Below are positions 1 through 9,203 of a DNA stretch of 40,326 bases, one piece after another. Below the pieces are notes generated by a model that saw only the letters and a list, made by a program, of their open reading frames with translations, was not told the DNA's origin and searched no databases. The position numbers and the translations under genes were made by a program. The DNA is from Campylobacter troglodytis (GTDB lineage Bacteria > Campylobacterota > Campylobacteria > Campylobacterales > Campylobacteraceae). The DNA lies in assembly GCF_006864425.1 (NCBI RefSeq), contig NZ_QHLI01000025.1, forward strand, positions 1-40,326, read 5' to 3'. The number at the start of each line of letters is the position of its first letter. Position 1 is the first letter of the stretch.

Positions 1-165
1 GCACAAGCACGAGTTATTTTGCAAATTTCTGCGATTTTTTCTCCTCTAAATCAAGGCAGAAATACTTCAAAATTTCCCTAAATTTCTTTTGAGACAATTT
101 GGGAATGAATCATATATTTGTTTTTCATTTTATTCTCCATACTTTAAAATGATATTGTATAAAAT
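1..165 (-). mobile_element. IS1595-family transposase remnant, N-terminal part, cut by the window start
   Basis: Read on the minus strand from about 138 leftwards, the sequence starts with codons for MKNKYMI and continues as a broken match to the N-terminus of the ISXO2-like (IS1595) transposase, which also occurs at 7145, 19853 and 29450. Stops interrupt it. The KYF-CLDLE site near 55-75 is almost unaltered here, whereas three other copies carry a 30-40-base insert at that point. The rest of the element would lie left of the window. Non-functional. Confidence 0.7.
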
Positions 166-522
166 TAAAGTATCTTGAGCCTAAATTTAAAAAAATTCAA
201 AGTCTAAGATGACAAAGAATTTAAAGCCTTTTTGTAAAAAATTCAAAATTAAAATCTATGTTGTAAGAAAAAACTGCTTTGTGAGTTGCTAAATTTTACA
301 AAGGCTTTTTTGTTTTTAATTAATGACGGTAAGGCTTTATGCGCTTAACAAATTTTCAAGGTATCTTTTAATTTATATTTCTAAATTATTAAGCTTTTTG
401 CTTTCAAACCAAGACTGTTGTCAAGTAAAAATTATCCTATGCAAGATCTTAGTTCTCACTAATATATAACACTTTTTATAAAATGCACTGTTAAAAAACC
501 AAAATTCAATTTTCAAGCTCAC
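166..522. other. Gene-free stretch downstream of frr
   Basis: I see no gene here. It holds a long-range inverted repeat: 223-239 (AAAGCCTTTTTGTAAAA) pairs, with a two-base gap, with 294-309, leaving a loop of about 54 bases. A T-run follows the right arm on the plus strand. It could act as a terminator for transcription entering from the left, but the large loop makes that weak. Confidence 0.4.
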
Positions 523-1080
523 TTAAAGCTTTAAAAGCTCAGCTTCTTTTGCCTTTACTGTATCATCAATTTTTGCTACATAGGAGTCTGTGAGTTTTTG
601 CACCTCATCATAAGCCTTTTTTGCCTCATCCTCGCTTAGAGCCTTGTCCTTTTCAAGCCTTTTGATGGCATCGTTTGTATCCTTTCTAACATTGCGAATG
701 CTTATTTTTGCTTTCTCGCCCATAGCCCTTGCTTGTTTGGCGTTTTCCTCTCTTTGTTCTTTGGTCATAGGAGGGAAGAAAAGCTTTATACTTTCTCCGT
801 CATTGTTTGGATTTACGCCTATGTTTGCTGCTGCTAGGGCTGATTCTATGCTTTTTAGCATTGTTTTTTCCCAAGGACTTATGCTTAAAGTGCTTGCATC
901 ACTTGCTAGTATGGTAGCTACTTGATTTAAAGGGGTTTGTGAGCCATAATAATCAACAGTTATATGATCAAGTATATTTATGCTTACCTTGCCTGTGCGA
1001 AGTGTGGTGAAATCTTTTTTTAAAGCCTCTATGCTCTTTTCACATTGAGCCTTTTGTTTGCTGTAAATATCACTTAGCAT
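523..1080 (-). CDS. frr: Ribosome recycling factor
   Basis: Splits post-termination ribosomes together with EF-G, in the cytoplasm. The 185-residue length is the usual size. The N-terminal half shows [20 protein letters not shown] and the hinge region has [17 protein letters not shown]-like sequence, followed by [11 protein letters not shown] and the long helix with [17 protein letters not shown], all diagnostic of RRF. The start at 1080 follows AAAGGAT. The secG stop and this ATG share one base (TAATG), so the two are translationally coupled. In C. jejuni secG, frr and pyrE lie in this order; no pyrE is seen here, and the downstream region runs instead into an IS relic. Confidence 0.97.
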   Translation of the reverse strand: MLSDIYSKQKAQCEKSIEALKKDFTTLRTGKVSINILDHITVDYYGSQTPLNQVATILASDASTLSISPWEKTMLKSIESALAAANIGVNPNNDGESIKLFFPPMTKEQREENAKQARAMGEKAKISIRNVRKDTNDAIKRLEKDKALSEDEAKKAYDEVQKLTDSYVAKIDDTVKAKEAELLKL

Positions 1081-1487
1081 TATTTATCCTTTGTAGATAT
1101 TTGTGGTAGTGAAGGTGCTTGTGGGGCTAAATTTTCATTACCTTGCAAATTTTCACCTTGTGGATTTACAGTTGGTGCGGCTGGGGCGAAATTTGAGGCA
1201 TTAAGATCATTTGAAAAAGAAGTATTAGGAGCTAAGATCCTTTCAGCTACTGAATCCTTAGCTACTGTGTTATACAAATAGCTTAAAGCCACAGTATTTG
1301 CTATCAATAAAACCCCCAAAATGAAAGTAAATTTAGCCAAAAAGCCAGCAGGTCCCTTTGCTCCAAACAAGCTTTCATTACTACCACTATAGGCTCCAAG
1401 CCCTATGCTTGAACTTTTTTGCAAAAGAACAGAAATTGTAATGAGTATAACTAAGATGACTTGAAAGGCTATTAAGAGATTTGTCAT
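1080..1487 (-). CDS. secG: Preprotein translocase subunit SecG
   Basis: Small inner-membrane subunit of the SecYEG channel. Residues 3-22 and about 50-70 are the two membrane segments. Between them lies the conserved [30 protein letters not shown] stretch (family hallmark GxGxxxGG/S...LFG). The C-terminal 55 residues are Asn/Pro/Ala-rich and look disordered, making the 135-residue protein longer than E. coli SecG. The start at 1487 follows CCAAGGAAT. It heads the secG-frr pair. Confidence 0.93.
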   Translation of the reverse strand: MTNLLIAFQVILVILITISVLLQKSSSIGLGAYSGSNESLFGAKGPAGFLAKFTFILGVLLIANTVALSYLYNTVAKDSVAERILAPNTSFSNDLNASNFAPAAPTVNPQGENLQGNENLAPQAPSLPQISTKDK

Positions 1488-1531
1488 AATTATTCCTTGG
1501 GAGTTTAAAGTGATATGAAGGCTTGAAAATA

Positions 1532-1561
1532 AAAATTTGCAGGATCAAGCCTGCAAATTTT
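1532..1561 (-). terminator. Hairpin terminator at the end of the BI-1 gene
   Basis: A perfect 12-base inverted repeat, AAAATTTGCAGG / CCTGCAAATTTT, with a 6-base loop. It overlaps the TAA stop of the BI-1 gene (1560-1562) and stands before secG on the same strand. The A/T ends give a U-run in either direction, so it may work on both strands. Confidence 0.7.
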
Positions 1562-2255
1562 ACTCTCTATTGCTAGTAAGTCCTAGAATTTGAAGCAAGG
1601 ATACAAAGAGGTTGTAAAAATCAAGATATAAAGCTACTGCACCCTCAATAGGTGTTTCGTAATTACCCCTAATGATGTTTTGAGTATCATACAAGATATA
1701 AAAGCTAAACAAAATAGCAGCCACTGAGGATATAACGAGTTGAAAGATAGCACTTGCCATAAAGATGTTAATCAAACTTGCGCAAATTATAACTATAAGG
1801 GCTATGAAAAGCATCTTTCCCATAGTGGTAAAATCTCTTTTTGTATTCATAGCAAAGATGCTTAAGGCACCAAAGGCTACGCTTGTTAAAGCTAGTGCTT
1901 GTGCTACTATCACAGCACCTGCTGGCAAGGATAAAACAGAATACAAAAGCGGAGTAAGAGTAAGCCCTGAACAAAAAGTGAAGGCAAACAGTAAGATTAA
2001 ATTTAGTGGAGTTTCTCTTTTTTTAGCCATTAAGGCAAATAAAAGCACTATCTCAACCCCAAAAAGCACCCAAAACGCGATCCTATTTTCCAAAAACACC
2101 CTAGCTAAGGCGTAAATTCCAACATAAGCACCAGCAGCACCAGCCAAAAGCGAGGCGGCAAAAAGCTGATAGGTTTGCTTGATAAACAAGCTTAAAGCAG
2201 AACTTCGTCCCTCAAGTTCGTTTGAACGAGTATAATCTCTATCATAAAGACTCAT
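1560..2255 (-). CDS. BAX inhibitor-1/YccA family integral membrane protein
   Basis: A 231-residue protein with about seven hydrophobic segments spread from residue 30 to the end. Characteristic BI-1 stretches include the first helices FIKQTYQLFAASLLAGAA, the middle LTLTPLLYSVL and the C-terminal YILYDTQNIIRG...VALYLDFYNLFVSLLQILG. Family members are proposed Ca2+ leak channels; E. coli YccA modulates FtsH. The role in Campylobacter is unknown. I chose the ATG at 2255 because AAGGAG lies just upstream; a longer open frame to 2318 has no such site. It is followed by the hairpin at 1532-1561. Confidence 0.9.
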   Translation of the reverse strand: MSLYDRDYTRSNELEGRSSALSLFIKQTYQLFAASLLAGAAGAYVGIYALARVFLENRIAFWVLFGVEIVLLFALMAKKRETPLNLILLFAFTFCSGLTLTPLLYSVLSLPAGAVIVAQALALTSVAFGALSIFAMNTKRDFTTMGKMLFIALIVIICASLINIFMASAIFQLVISSVAAILFSFYILYDTQNIIRGNYETPIEGAVALYLDFYNLFVSLLQILGLTSNRE

Positions 2256-2868
2256 TTTGATCTCCTTAAAATTAAAGTTTAGTTGTAACTTTATCTTAAA
2301 AGTATTAACAAAGAGCAAAAAAACTAAATTTTTTAAAAACTGGGTTTCAAAAGAACAGTTATGCTATAATACGACTTTAAATTTAGCTTAAAATTTAAGC
2401 TTGAATTTTGGCTTAGAGTGTTTGAATTTTTTCAATAAAACAGCTTTAATCATTTTTTAAATGTAAAAGAAGCGAAGAAATAGCTACTAGCATTTAAGGC
2501 ATAAGCACAAAGATAGCAGCTTTAAGGCTAGTAAATTCACACAAGGCTTAAATTTAAATGCTTTGAGTATTGTAAAATATTTAAGCTATCTTTTTAGCTT
2601 GTTTAATAAAAGAGGTTTTTGAAAAACAAGCAAGGCTTTGAATTTAAAACAAGACTTAAATTTGACAAGCTAGGTGATTTTTACAAGGCTGTAAAGAAAG
2701 AAGGCTTGAATTTTAAGAACTTAGTTAGTTTAAGATGATGATTAATTAAGATGATAATTAAACTGTTTAAAAATAAATCACAAAATTTAAAGCTTAAAGC
2801 TAGATCCAAAATACAGTTTAATATATATTAAAAAATAGTGCTTTTAAGCCTAAGATTAGGAAGATGAA
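2256..2868. other. Gene-free stretch, 610 bases, dense in TGAATTT/AAATTCA
   Basis: No convincing coding sequence. A good sigma-70 -10 box, TATAAT, lies at 2365-2370 in the plus direction, 500 bases before the antiporter. Nothing obvious starts just after it, so a small RNA or a long leader is possible. The rest is A+T-rich with repeated GAATTT/AAATTC sites. Confidence 0.4.
2365..2370 (+). promoter_or_regulatory. Candidate -10 box (TATAAT) of unknown target
   Basis: TATAAT preceded by ATGC, in the A/T-periodic context typical of Campylobacter sigma-70 promoters. The next plus-strand gene starts at 2869. It could drive a long-leader antiporter mRNA or an unannotated RNA. Confidence 0.35.
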
Positions 2869-4050
2869 TTGATTGAAGGTATAAGTAGTCCTCAAGCCTT
2901 GGTAGATCTTAAAATTCTGGTTATAGTTGGTTTTTGTTTACTTTTTTCTCCCTATCTAGCTAGATTATTGCGTTTGCCTGTATCTGCTGTTGAGATCATG
3001 CTTGGAGCTAGTGCAGCTGCACTTGCTTTGATAAATGAAAGTTCAAATTTTAAGCTCTTGGCTAATGTCGGCTTTTATTATTTGATGTTTATGGCTGGTA
3101 TGGAGGTGAATTTACGATCTTTTTTAAGTATACAAAAAAGCTTTTTGAAAAGAGCCTTACTTTACATAATCTTACTTTATGCTCTTAGTGCCTTAACTGT
3201 GAGTGTTTATGAGCTTTCTTATATATTTATAATTATTTTACCTGTGATGAGCGTTGGGCTTTTGGGTATCTTGATTAAGGATTATGGAAAAAATTACGAA
3301 TGGCTTAATATCTCCTTTCTAGTAGCTACTTTAGCTGAGGTCGTATCCATAGTGCTTTTAACCGTAGTAGCAGCCTTTTTGCATAATAACAACATCCTAG
3401 CCGTTGGCAAAAGCATAATCTATCTTTTAATCTTCCTTGTGCTTTGTTTGCTTTGTTTTAAGCTCTTAAAGGTGATTTTTTGGTGGTATCCAAATTTAAA
3501 AAATGCCGTCATATCCTGGCAGGATAAGGACGAAAAAGACGTTCGCTTTTGTATGGGAATTTTTGTACTAGTTATTTGTGCTATGCTTGTTTCTGGGCTT
3601 GAGCTCGCACTTGGAGCCTTTATAGCAGGCTCTTTCATAGCTACCTTTTTTGATCAGCAAAATAAATTAGAACACAAGCTTTCAGGCTTTGGATTTGGCT
3701 TTTTGATACCCATTTTTTTTATTTACATAGGATCAACCTTCGATCTAAGAGCCCTCTTAGATAGGGAAGTGCTTAAAGATACTTTATTTTTATTTGTAGC
3801 TATGCTTATGTTAAGACTTCTTTGTGCTGGGGTTTTTCTTAAGAAATTCAAGCTCAAAGACACCATCTTGTTTGGGCTAAGTCATTCTATGCCACTTACT
3901 TTATTAATAGCCACAGCTACGCTTTCTTATGAGGCTAGCATAATAGACAAGTCCTTGTACTCAGCTCTTATTTTGGTTTCCTTGCTTGAAGCTGTTTTTG
4001 TGATGACTGTGATTAAGTTTTTGTTTAATTTCAAAAGAGTAACTAACTAA
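2869..4050 (+). CDS. Cation:proton antiporter, CPA2/KefB-type membrane domain
   Basis: A 393-residue inner-membrane protein with about 11-12 hydrophobic segments. Family features include the opening FSPYLARLLRLPVSAVEIMLGASA (KefB/Nha-type first helices), FYYLMFMAGMEVNL, and the paired LELALGAFIAGSFIATF and FGFGFLIPIFFIYIGSTFDL. It probably exchanges Na+ or K+ for H+. There is no C-terminal TrkA-N domain. The start is TTG at 2869, five bases after GGAAG at 2859-2863. An ATG at 2864 is out of frame and stops at once (ATG AAT TGA), overlapping the TTG. Which ion it moves cannot be told. Confidence 0.88.
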   Translation: MIEGISSPQALVDLKILVIVGFCLLFSPYLARLLRLPVSAVEIMLGASAAALALINESSNFKLLANVGFYYLMFMAGMEVNLRSFLSIQKSFLKRALLYIILLYALSALTVSVYELSYIFIIILPVMSVGLLGILIKDYGKNYEWLNISFLVATLAEVVSIVLLTVVAAFLHNNNILAVGKSIIYLLIFLVLCLLCFKLLKVIFWWYPNLKNAVISWQDKDEKDVRFCMGIFVLVICAMLVSGLELALGAFIAGSFIATFFDQQNKLEHKLSGFGFGFLIPIFFIYIGSTFDLRALLDREVLKDTLFLFVAMLMLRLLCAGVFLKKFKLKDTILFGLSHSMPLTLLIATATLSYEASIIDKSLYSALILVSLLEAVFVMTVIKFLFNFKRVTN

Positions 4051-4129
4051 CATTACTTTAAGTTACACCGTGAATTTAAATGGCACTAAGTTATTGAAAT
4101 TTTGTTAAAACTAAGGCTTTTTTTGTTAC

Positions 4130-4157
4130 CATAATATTAAACATTAATTTAAAGGAG
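4130..4157 (+). promoter_or_regulatory. Candidate gltA promoter and ribosome binding site
   Basis: CATAATAT at 4130-4137, in A/T-rich surroundings after a T-run, is the best -10 candidate. AAAGGAG at 4151-4157 is a strong ribosome binding site five bases before the gltA ATG. Confidence 0.45.
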
Positions 4158-4162
4158 CAACA

Positions 4163-5434
4163 ATGTCAAACAACTCAATGACACTAACCGACAACCGCAA
4201 CGGTAAGAGTTATGAATTTCCTATCCTGGACGGCTCAGTAGGTCCAAGTGTAGTAGATATGAGTAGTCTTTACAAGCAAACAGGTATGTTTAGCTACGAT
4301 GAGGGGCTTACCTCAACAGCGGTTTGTAAGTCAGACATTACTTATATAGACGGAGAACAAGGTCTTTTAATGCATAGAGGCTATCCCATCGACTGGTTAG
4401 CTGAGAATAAAAGATTCTTGGATGTGGTGCATTTGTTACTTTACAAAGAACTTCCTGATGAAAAAAGATATGAGAATTTTAAATACGAGCTTAAAAAAAG
4501 ATCCTTCATACACGAGGGTATGCATAAGCTCTTTGATGCCTTTCCTGATGATGCTCATCCTATGGCTGTTATGCAAGCTGCTGTATCCTCTCTTTCTACC
4601 TTTTATCCAGATCATTTAAATATGGACATCAAAGAGGAGTATATGGAGATGGCAGCTAGGATTATAGCCAAGATTCCAACCATAGCTGCAAGTGCTTATA
4701 GGCATAAAAATGGCTTTCCTGCTGCTTATCCAAATTTAGACAGAGGCTTTACTGAAAACTTCTTATATATGCTTCGCACCTATCCTTATGATCATGTAGA
4801 ACTTCGCCCCATAGAGGTAAAATCTCTTGACACTGTTTTTATGCTTCATATAGATCATGAGCAAAATGCTAGCACCTCAACCGTTCGTTCTGTTGGATCA
4901 ACTCACGCTCATCCTTATTCTTGTATAAGTGCTGGCATAGGTGCTCTTTGGGGACATGCTCATGGGGGTGCTAATGAGGGTGTTATTAGGATGCTTGAGC
5001 AAATTGGCACTGTTGATAGGGTTGATGAGTTTATTAAAAAGGCAAAAGACAAGAATGATCCTTTTAGATTAATGGGCTTTGGACATAGGGTTTATAAGAA
5101 TCTTGATCCAAGGGCAAAGGCTCTTAAAAAGCTAAGAGATCAGCTCATAGATGAAATAGGCATAGATACAAATCTCATCAAGGTAGCCTCTCGCATAGAA
5201 GAAATCGCTCTAAGTGATGAGTACTTTGTAAAAAGAAATCTTTATCCTAATGTAGACTTTCACAGTGGGCTTATCTTAAAGGCACTTGGCATACCAAATG
5301 AAATGTTTGCTGTGCTTTTTGTCATCGGCAGAACACCGGGCTGGATAGCTCAGTGGATAGAGCTTAAAGAGCAAGAAAGTCTTAAAATAGTTCGCCCAAG
5401 ACAGCTTTATGTGGGTAGTAAGTTAAAGATTTAG
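4163..5434 (+). CDS. gltA: Citrate synthase (type II, hexameric class)
   Basis: Condenses acetyl-CoA and oxaloacetate, the entry step of the citric acid cycle. The 423 residues match the Gram-negative type. Visible are the YIDGEQGLLMHRGYPI motif of the N-terminal domain, the active-site His of LWGHAHGGANEGV, FGHRVYKNLDPRAK with the substrate-binding HR, and the catalytic Asp of NVDFHSGLILKALGIP. The IARTPGWIAQW-like stretch (VIGRTPGWIAQWIE) is present near the end. It has its own ribosome binding site and probably its own promoter; cysQ follows 38 bases later with another promoter. Confidence 0.98.
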   Translation: MSNNSMTLTDNRNGKSYEFPILDGSVGPSVVDMSSLYKQTGMFSYDEGLTSTAVCKSDITYIDGEQGLLMHRGYPIDWLAENKRFLDVVHLLLYKELPDEKRYENFKYELKKRSFIHEGMHKLFDAFPDDAHPMAVMQAAVSSLSTFYPDHLNMDIKEEYMEMAARIIAKIPTIAASAYRHKNGFPAAYPNLDRGFTENFLYMLRTYPYDHVELRPIEVKSLDTVFMLHIDHEQNASTSTVRSVGSTHAHPYSCISAGIGALWGHAHGGANEGVIRMLEQIGTVDRVDEFIKKAKDKNDPFRLMGFGHRVYKNLDPRAKALKKLRDQLIDEIGIDTNLIKVASRIEEIALSDEYFVKRNLYPNVDFHSGLILKALGIPNEMFAVLFVIGRTPGWIAQWIELKEQESLKIVRPRQLYVGSKLKI

Positions 5435-5444
5435 ATTAACTTGC

Positions 5445-5468
5445 TATAATGCAAGAAGTTTAAAGGAG
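5445..5468 (+). promoter_or_regulatory. cysQ promoter -10 and ribosome binding site
   Basis: TATAAT at 5445-5450, preceded by TTGC, lies 11 bases after the gltA stop. TAAAGGAG at 5461-5468 precedes the ATG at 5473. The box would start a short-leader transcript for cysQ and the next gene. Confidence 0.6.
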
Positions 5469-5472
5469 ATTT

Positions 5473-6237
5473 ATGAACCTAGACTTCTTGCTAGATCTTG
5501 CATTAAATGCAAGTAAAAAGGCTGGCAAAGCCATATTAAATGAAAGAAAGAGCCTTGAAATTTGGAAAAAAGATGACGGCTCTCCTCTTAGTTCTGCTGA
5601 TTTAGCCTCCAATGAGATCCTGTGCGAGGAATTAAAAAAAAGCGATCTGGCTGTGTGTTCCGAGGAGGCTCCTTTGGACTTTGATCTTAGAAAAAAGCTT
5701 TCTTGCTTTTGGCTTATTGATCCCCTTGATGGCACAAAGGGCTTTTTAAAAGGCGAGGGAGGCTTTTGCGTTTTAATATCCTTGATCTTAAATCAAAGAC
5801 CCACCCTAGCTGTCATAGCAAATCCAAGCACAGAGGAGTTTTTTTACGCTCATTCTAAGACAGTGGTTTACAAAAACGACAAGCCCTTGGAAAAAAATGA
5901 AACTATTTTTCAAGCAAATAAAAAACACGCCCTTGTTAGCATTCATTATCCAAATCCTAAAAATAAAGCTTTCTTAGATAAAAATCAACTCATATCCACT
6001 CAAATAGGCTCTGCCTTAAAATTCATAGCCCTACTTGAGGGAAAGGCTGGGGTGTATCACCGCTTTGAAAGCCTTCATTCTTGGGATTTAGCAGCTGGGG
6101 ATTTTTTGCTTAATCAAAACGGAGGCTTAATGCTAGGGCTAGATAAAAACTTCATATCCTACAATCAAGAAAGCTTTTTATGTCCTGCCTTTTTGGCTGT
6201 ATCTAAGAAAGAATTTGCAAATGAGCTCATCTTTTAA
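5473..6237 (+). CDS. cysQ: 3'(2'),5'-bisphosphate nucleotidase CysQ, inositol monophosphatase family
   Basis: Probably hydrolyses 3'-phosphoadenosine-5'-phosphate, the by-product of sulfate activation and sulfotransfer. The 254 residues hold the Li+-sensitive phosphatase motifs: SEEAP (metal ligand Glu), LIDPLDGTKGFL (the family's D-P-L-D-G-T motif) and SWDLAAGDFLLNQNGG (W-D-x-A-A-G). Campylobacter capsules can be modified with groups that depend on sulfated nucleotides, and CysQ is linked to such metabolism in the genus, but the link here is only contextual. Followed 12 bases later by an exported protein on the same strand. Confidence 0.88.
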   Translation: MNLDFLLDLALNASKKAGKAILNERKSLEIWKKDDGSPLSSADLASNEILCEELKKSDLAVCSEEAPLDFDLRKKLSCFWLIDPLDGTKGFLKGEGGFCVLISLILNQRPTLAVIANPSTEEFFYAHSKTVVYKNDKPLEKNETIFQANKKHALVSIHYPNPKNKAFLDKNQLISTQIGSALKFIALLEGKAGVYHRFESLHSWDLAAGDFLLNQNGGLMLGLDKNFISYNQESFLCPAFLAVSKKEFANELIF

Positions 6238-6249
6238 AAAGCTTTTAAG

Positions 6250-7005
6250 ATGAGAGCTATCTTTATCCTACTTTTTTGTGTGCTCTTCGTTCTGGGTAAT
6301 GACTTTGCTAACAAGCAAATCATAAAATTAGAAAGCGACAATGCACAGTTTATAGACCTAGGACAATCACAGACTATAAGCGAGGATGCAAGGGCTATAT
6401 TTGATAGCTCAAAGATCTTAAAAAAGAATGAAGCCTATTTGGAATATGAGGACACAGACAAGGACTTTATCTTGCTTGTGGGCTTTAATAGGGATTTGTA
6501 TTTTGAATTTGAGGATTTAAATATCAGCGGGGAGGAATTTGTAGAGGATATATTTATTAGCTTTATAGAGGAGCTTAGTTTAAATAAAAATTTGCAACTC
6601 CTTAATAGACAAAACAACGATCTTTATCAGGATCTAAGAAATTTTTCCCTACTTAATCAAAATCCAAAACACCGTTTATTTGATGTTTCAAGACTTTTAA
6701 GCCATGCCCTTTCTACTGATCGCATTCATAATAAAAAGCCAGACTATGTCTTATTTATAGCCCTTGATGAGTGCTTTACAAGAGAAGAAAAAACGCTTTT
6801 TTTCACACAAAAAAGAGCTTACATAAACTTAGAATATAAAATTTTAAAGCTTGCAAATAATTCCATAATAGATCATCAAATTTTAAGCTTCTTTTTTGCA
6901 ATAGCAAAGGAGCAAGATAAAAATCAAAGATATTATGCAAGCATTAAAAGGGCTGGGGTTGAGCTTAGAAAATACTTTTCAAGCTTGGCAAAGAAGCTTA
7001 GATAA
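6250..7005 (+). CDS. Exported protein of unknown function
   Basis: 251 residues. Residues 1-16 (MRAIFILLFCVLFVLG) form a signal peptide, so the protein is probably periplasmic. The rest is soluble, rich in Leu, Asn, Lys and acidic residues, with no motif I recognise and no lipobox. It follows cysQ by 12 bases and is probably co-transcribed; no good Shine-Dalgarno site is seen beyond the region of the cysQ stop. Downstream lies an IS relic. Confidence 0.7.
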   Translation: MRAIFILLFCVLFVLGNDFANKQIIKLESDNAQFIDLGQSQTISEDARAIFDSSKILKKNEAYLEYEDTDKDFILLVGFNRDLYFEFEDLNISGEEFVEDIFISFIEELSLNKNLQLLNRQNNDLYQDLRNFSLLNQNPKHRLFDVSRLLSHALSTDRIHNKKPDYVLFIALDECFTREEKTLFFTQKRAYINLEYKILKLANNSIIDHQILSFFFAIAKEQDKNQRYYASIKRAGVELRKYFSSLAKKLR

Positions 7006-7043
7006 TCGACAGCCTTTAACAAAGTGTCGTGGTTTTAAATTAA

Positions 7044-7156
7044 GGCTCAATTAAATTCAAAGCAAAGGGCTTTTAAGTTAATGTCTATGAAAAACAAGGC
7101 TCAATTAAATTTAAACCAAAGGGCTTTTAAATTATGATGACACCTATGAAAAACAA
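7044..7156 (+). repeat. Tandem duplication of the left end of the IS1595 relic
   Basis: Two direct copies, 7044-7097 (54 bases) and 7098-7156 (59 bases). Each starts GGCTCAATTAAATT, includes AAAGGGCTTTTAA, and ends CTATGAAAAACAA, the start of the transposase frame. A slipped duplication of the IS end, or two nested elements, would explain it. Confidence 0.75.
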
Positions 7157-7978
7157 ATGCATAATCCGTTTCCAAATTGTCTAAAAAGAAATTTAAGGAA
7201 TTTTGAAGTATTTTTTGTTGCACTCGTAACTTTGTAATAAATGCTTGATCTAAATGCGAACACCCTTTAAATTTGTAAAAATTCAAAACAAAGTTTGTGT
7301 AAAATTTTCAAAGAAAATTGCATTTTAATCTCAAAAGAATCTAAAAATCTTTCTAAAAGGTGAAATCGAAGAGAATTATTTTCTTGAGGGTAGGATTTTT
7401 TTGTTTACTCACTCTTGTAACTGTTTATTACAAGTGGCCAAGCTAATGCTAGCTAAATGTGAATCTAGGACTGATAAGAAGGTGCCTATGTTTTTGCTTG
7501 GTGTTACACACTAGCAACTTTGCAAGAAGCTATGCTAAAACGCTATCGTTTATACGCAAATTATCAAGCATTGCTTGGCAAAAGAGCTACTAGCTATGAT
7601 GAGAGACCTTGCAAAGCTTAACGAAGATAAAATTTACAAGAAAGCCTCAAAGCCTATGATGTCTTGGTGAATTTTTATTTCCCACTTGCAACTGTGTAGT
7701 GAAAGGAGCAAAGGTACACTACATAAAACATAGTGTAAATGAGTTTATAAAAGGGCGAAATTATATCAATGAAACTGTGAATGTTTTCGTACTCTTGCAA
7801 CTGCGTGGTATAAAGGGCTATGCGAGGTTTAAATTTACCAAATTTAATGGCTAAAGAACATTTTGTATTCTACTTTAAAAGAAATAGAATTTAGATCTAG
7901 TAGCAAATCTTAGGATAAAATTCTCATAAAAATTTATTGAAATCGATAAGCCAAAATCCGCTTAAGTTGTATTGAGCC
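7044..7978 (+). mobile_element. IS1595-family relic 1, with five inserted segments
   Basis: On the plus strand the transposase can be followed from MKNK at about 7148 through KYF, ENYF, DKKVPMF, the VKH/NEF region and the KFNG segment to the right end at 7978 (GGCTCAAT read on the minus strand). It is full of stops and frameshifts. Non-homologous 30-55-base inserts interrupt it after the same Phe codons as in the other copies: about 7214-7243 (KYF), 7383-7437 (NYF region), 7493-7530 (MF), 7674-7708 (NF/DF) and 7785-7815 (NVF). The terminal repeats GGCTCAATTAAACTTAA-like / TTAAGTTGTATTGAGCC are recognisable. Inactive. Confidence 0.8.
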
Positions 7979-8426
7979 AAATTTAATTTAGCCTAAATCC
8001 TTGATAAAAATGTTTTTTTGTTTTAAAAGCCTCTTACATAAGAAGCATTTTGCCTACATTATCATTTGCTTTTTTTTAATGATTCAAGGAGTTTGTATCA
8101 TAAAATTCACGCCTTCTACAATGCTTGAAATTAAAGAAAGTAAAATATATTGAAAAGCCACTTTGTCAAATTTAGCCAAGAAAAATATCTAAAAAGCATT
8201 ATATCCTATCTATAAAAGCAAAGAATTACAAGCACAGTTTTTTAAAATAAAGCCCATTGAATCAAAGATAATTTATTTGAAAAATCAAGTTAGAAAGATC
8301 TTTTCTTCTTCTTTTTTTACAAGTTGCTATATTCTTTTTAAATTTAAAAATGACAAGTTCGAGTAATTAAATTCAACTCTTTTTAAAAGCGTCAAAATTT
8401 ACAAGAAAAGCTACTTAAATTCAGCC
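7979..8426. other. Gene-free stretch between IS relic 1 and murB
   Basis: No intact gene. Around 8090-8370 short open pieces on the plus strand (for example KIKPIESKIIYLKNQV at about 8250) read like a decayed coding region, but I cannot identify a family. The rest is A+T-rich. Confidence 0.35.
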
Positions 8427-9203
8427 TTAAATAACTATAACCTCTCTTAAAAGCCTAATTCCAAATTCCTCAAAGACTCTTTTTTCAGCAAGCTCTATAA
8501 GAAAAATCGCATCCTCAAAGCTAGCATTTTTTTTGTTTATTAAAAAATTTGCGTGTTTATCGCTAAGCATCGCCCCCCCTTTAACAAAGCCTTTAAGTCC
8601 CACAGCTTCGATCAAACGTCCTGCATAATCGCCCTTTGGATTTTTAAATATAGAACCAAAGCTTGCTCCGCTGGGTTGATTATCTCTGGCTTTTTTTAAA
8701 TACTCATCCTTTGCGTAATCAAAGCCATAATTTAGCCTAAAACTAGCCTTAAACATCACCTCATCAATAGGACAAAAGCGGTAAGCAAAGCCTATTTGCT
8801 CCCTTTTTAATTCCTTTTTTGCCAAGCTTACAGTTAAAAGATTCTTGCTTATATTTTCGTCTTTAAGCCCTGCATTCATCTTTAAAAGCCCACCAAGAAG
8901 ACCAGGTATCTTACGCAAGAACTCAAGCCCTTTTAAGTTATTTTCCTTGCAAAAACTATGTATGTTCTTAGACCTAGTAGCACAGCCTATTTCAAGGATC
9001 ATAAATTCTTTGTTTTTTTCTAAAACAGTGATAAAATCAAATTTTTTCCCTAAAATTCCAAGTTTTTTGGGCTTATTTGAAACAAGTAGATTATTTGCCC
9101 CGCCTATAATAAACCCATCAAATTCACGCTCTTCTTCTAATATTTCAAGCTCACAAAGAGGACCTATGCGAACTGAGCTATACTTTTTAAAGTCTATGAT
9201 CAT
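8427..9203 (-). CDS. murB: UDP-N-acetylenolpyruvoylglucosamine reductase
   Basis: Reduces UDP-GlcNAc-enolpyruvate to UDP-MurNAc with NADPH, using FAD, in peptidoglycan precursor synthesis. The short 258-residue form is typical of Campylobacter. Visible are FIIGGANNLLVS (FAD-binding), GLEFLRKIPGLLGGLLKMNAG, PSGASFGSIFKNP with the catalytic Ser, and the C-terminal RLLREVIVI with the catalytic Glu. The start at 9203 overlaps the fliQ stop by four bases (ATGA), the fliQ-murB pairing also known from C. jejuni. This two-gene block is bounded on both sides by IS1595 relics. Confidence 0.96.
   Translation of the reverse strand: MIIDFKKYSSVRIGPLCELEILEEEREFDGFIIGGANNLLVSNKPKKLGILGKKFDFITVLEKNKEFMILEIGCATRSKNIHSFCKENNLKGLEFLRKIPGLLGGLLKMNAGLKDENISKNLLTVSLAKKELKREQIGFAYRFCPIDEVMFKASFRLNYGFDYAKDEYLKKARDNQPSGASFGSIFKNPKGDYAGRLIEAVGLKGFVKGGAMLSDKHANFLINKKNASFEDAIFLIELAEKRVFEEFGIRLLREVIVI

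Noticed and set aside
2320-2868. tRNA or rRNA gene in the gap
   Set aside because: No cloverleaf or conserved rRNA stretch could be found; I also saw none elsewhere in the window.
4163-5434. Second start or internal gene in gltA (plus frame 4422-4619)
   Set aside because: Out-of-frame shadow of conserved citrate synthase codons.
7101-7286. Minus-strand small frame in IS relic 1
   Set aside because: Antisense to the transposase remnant, no start signals.
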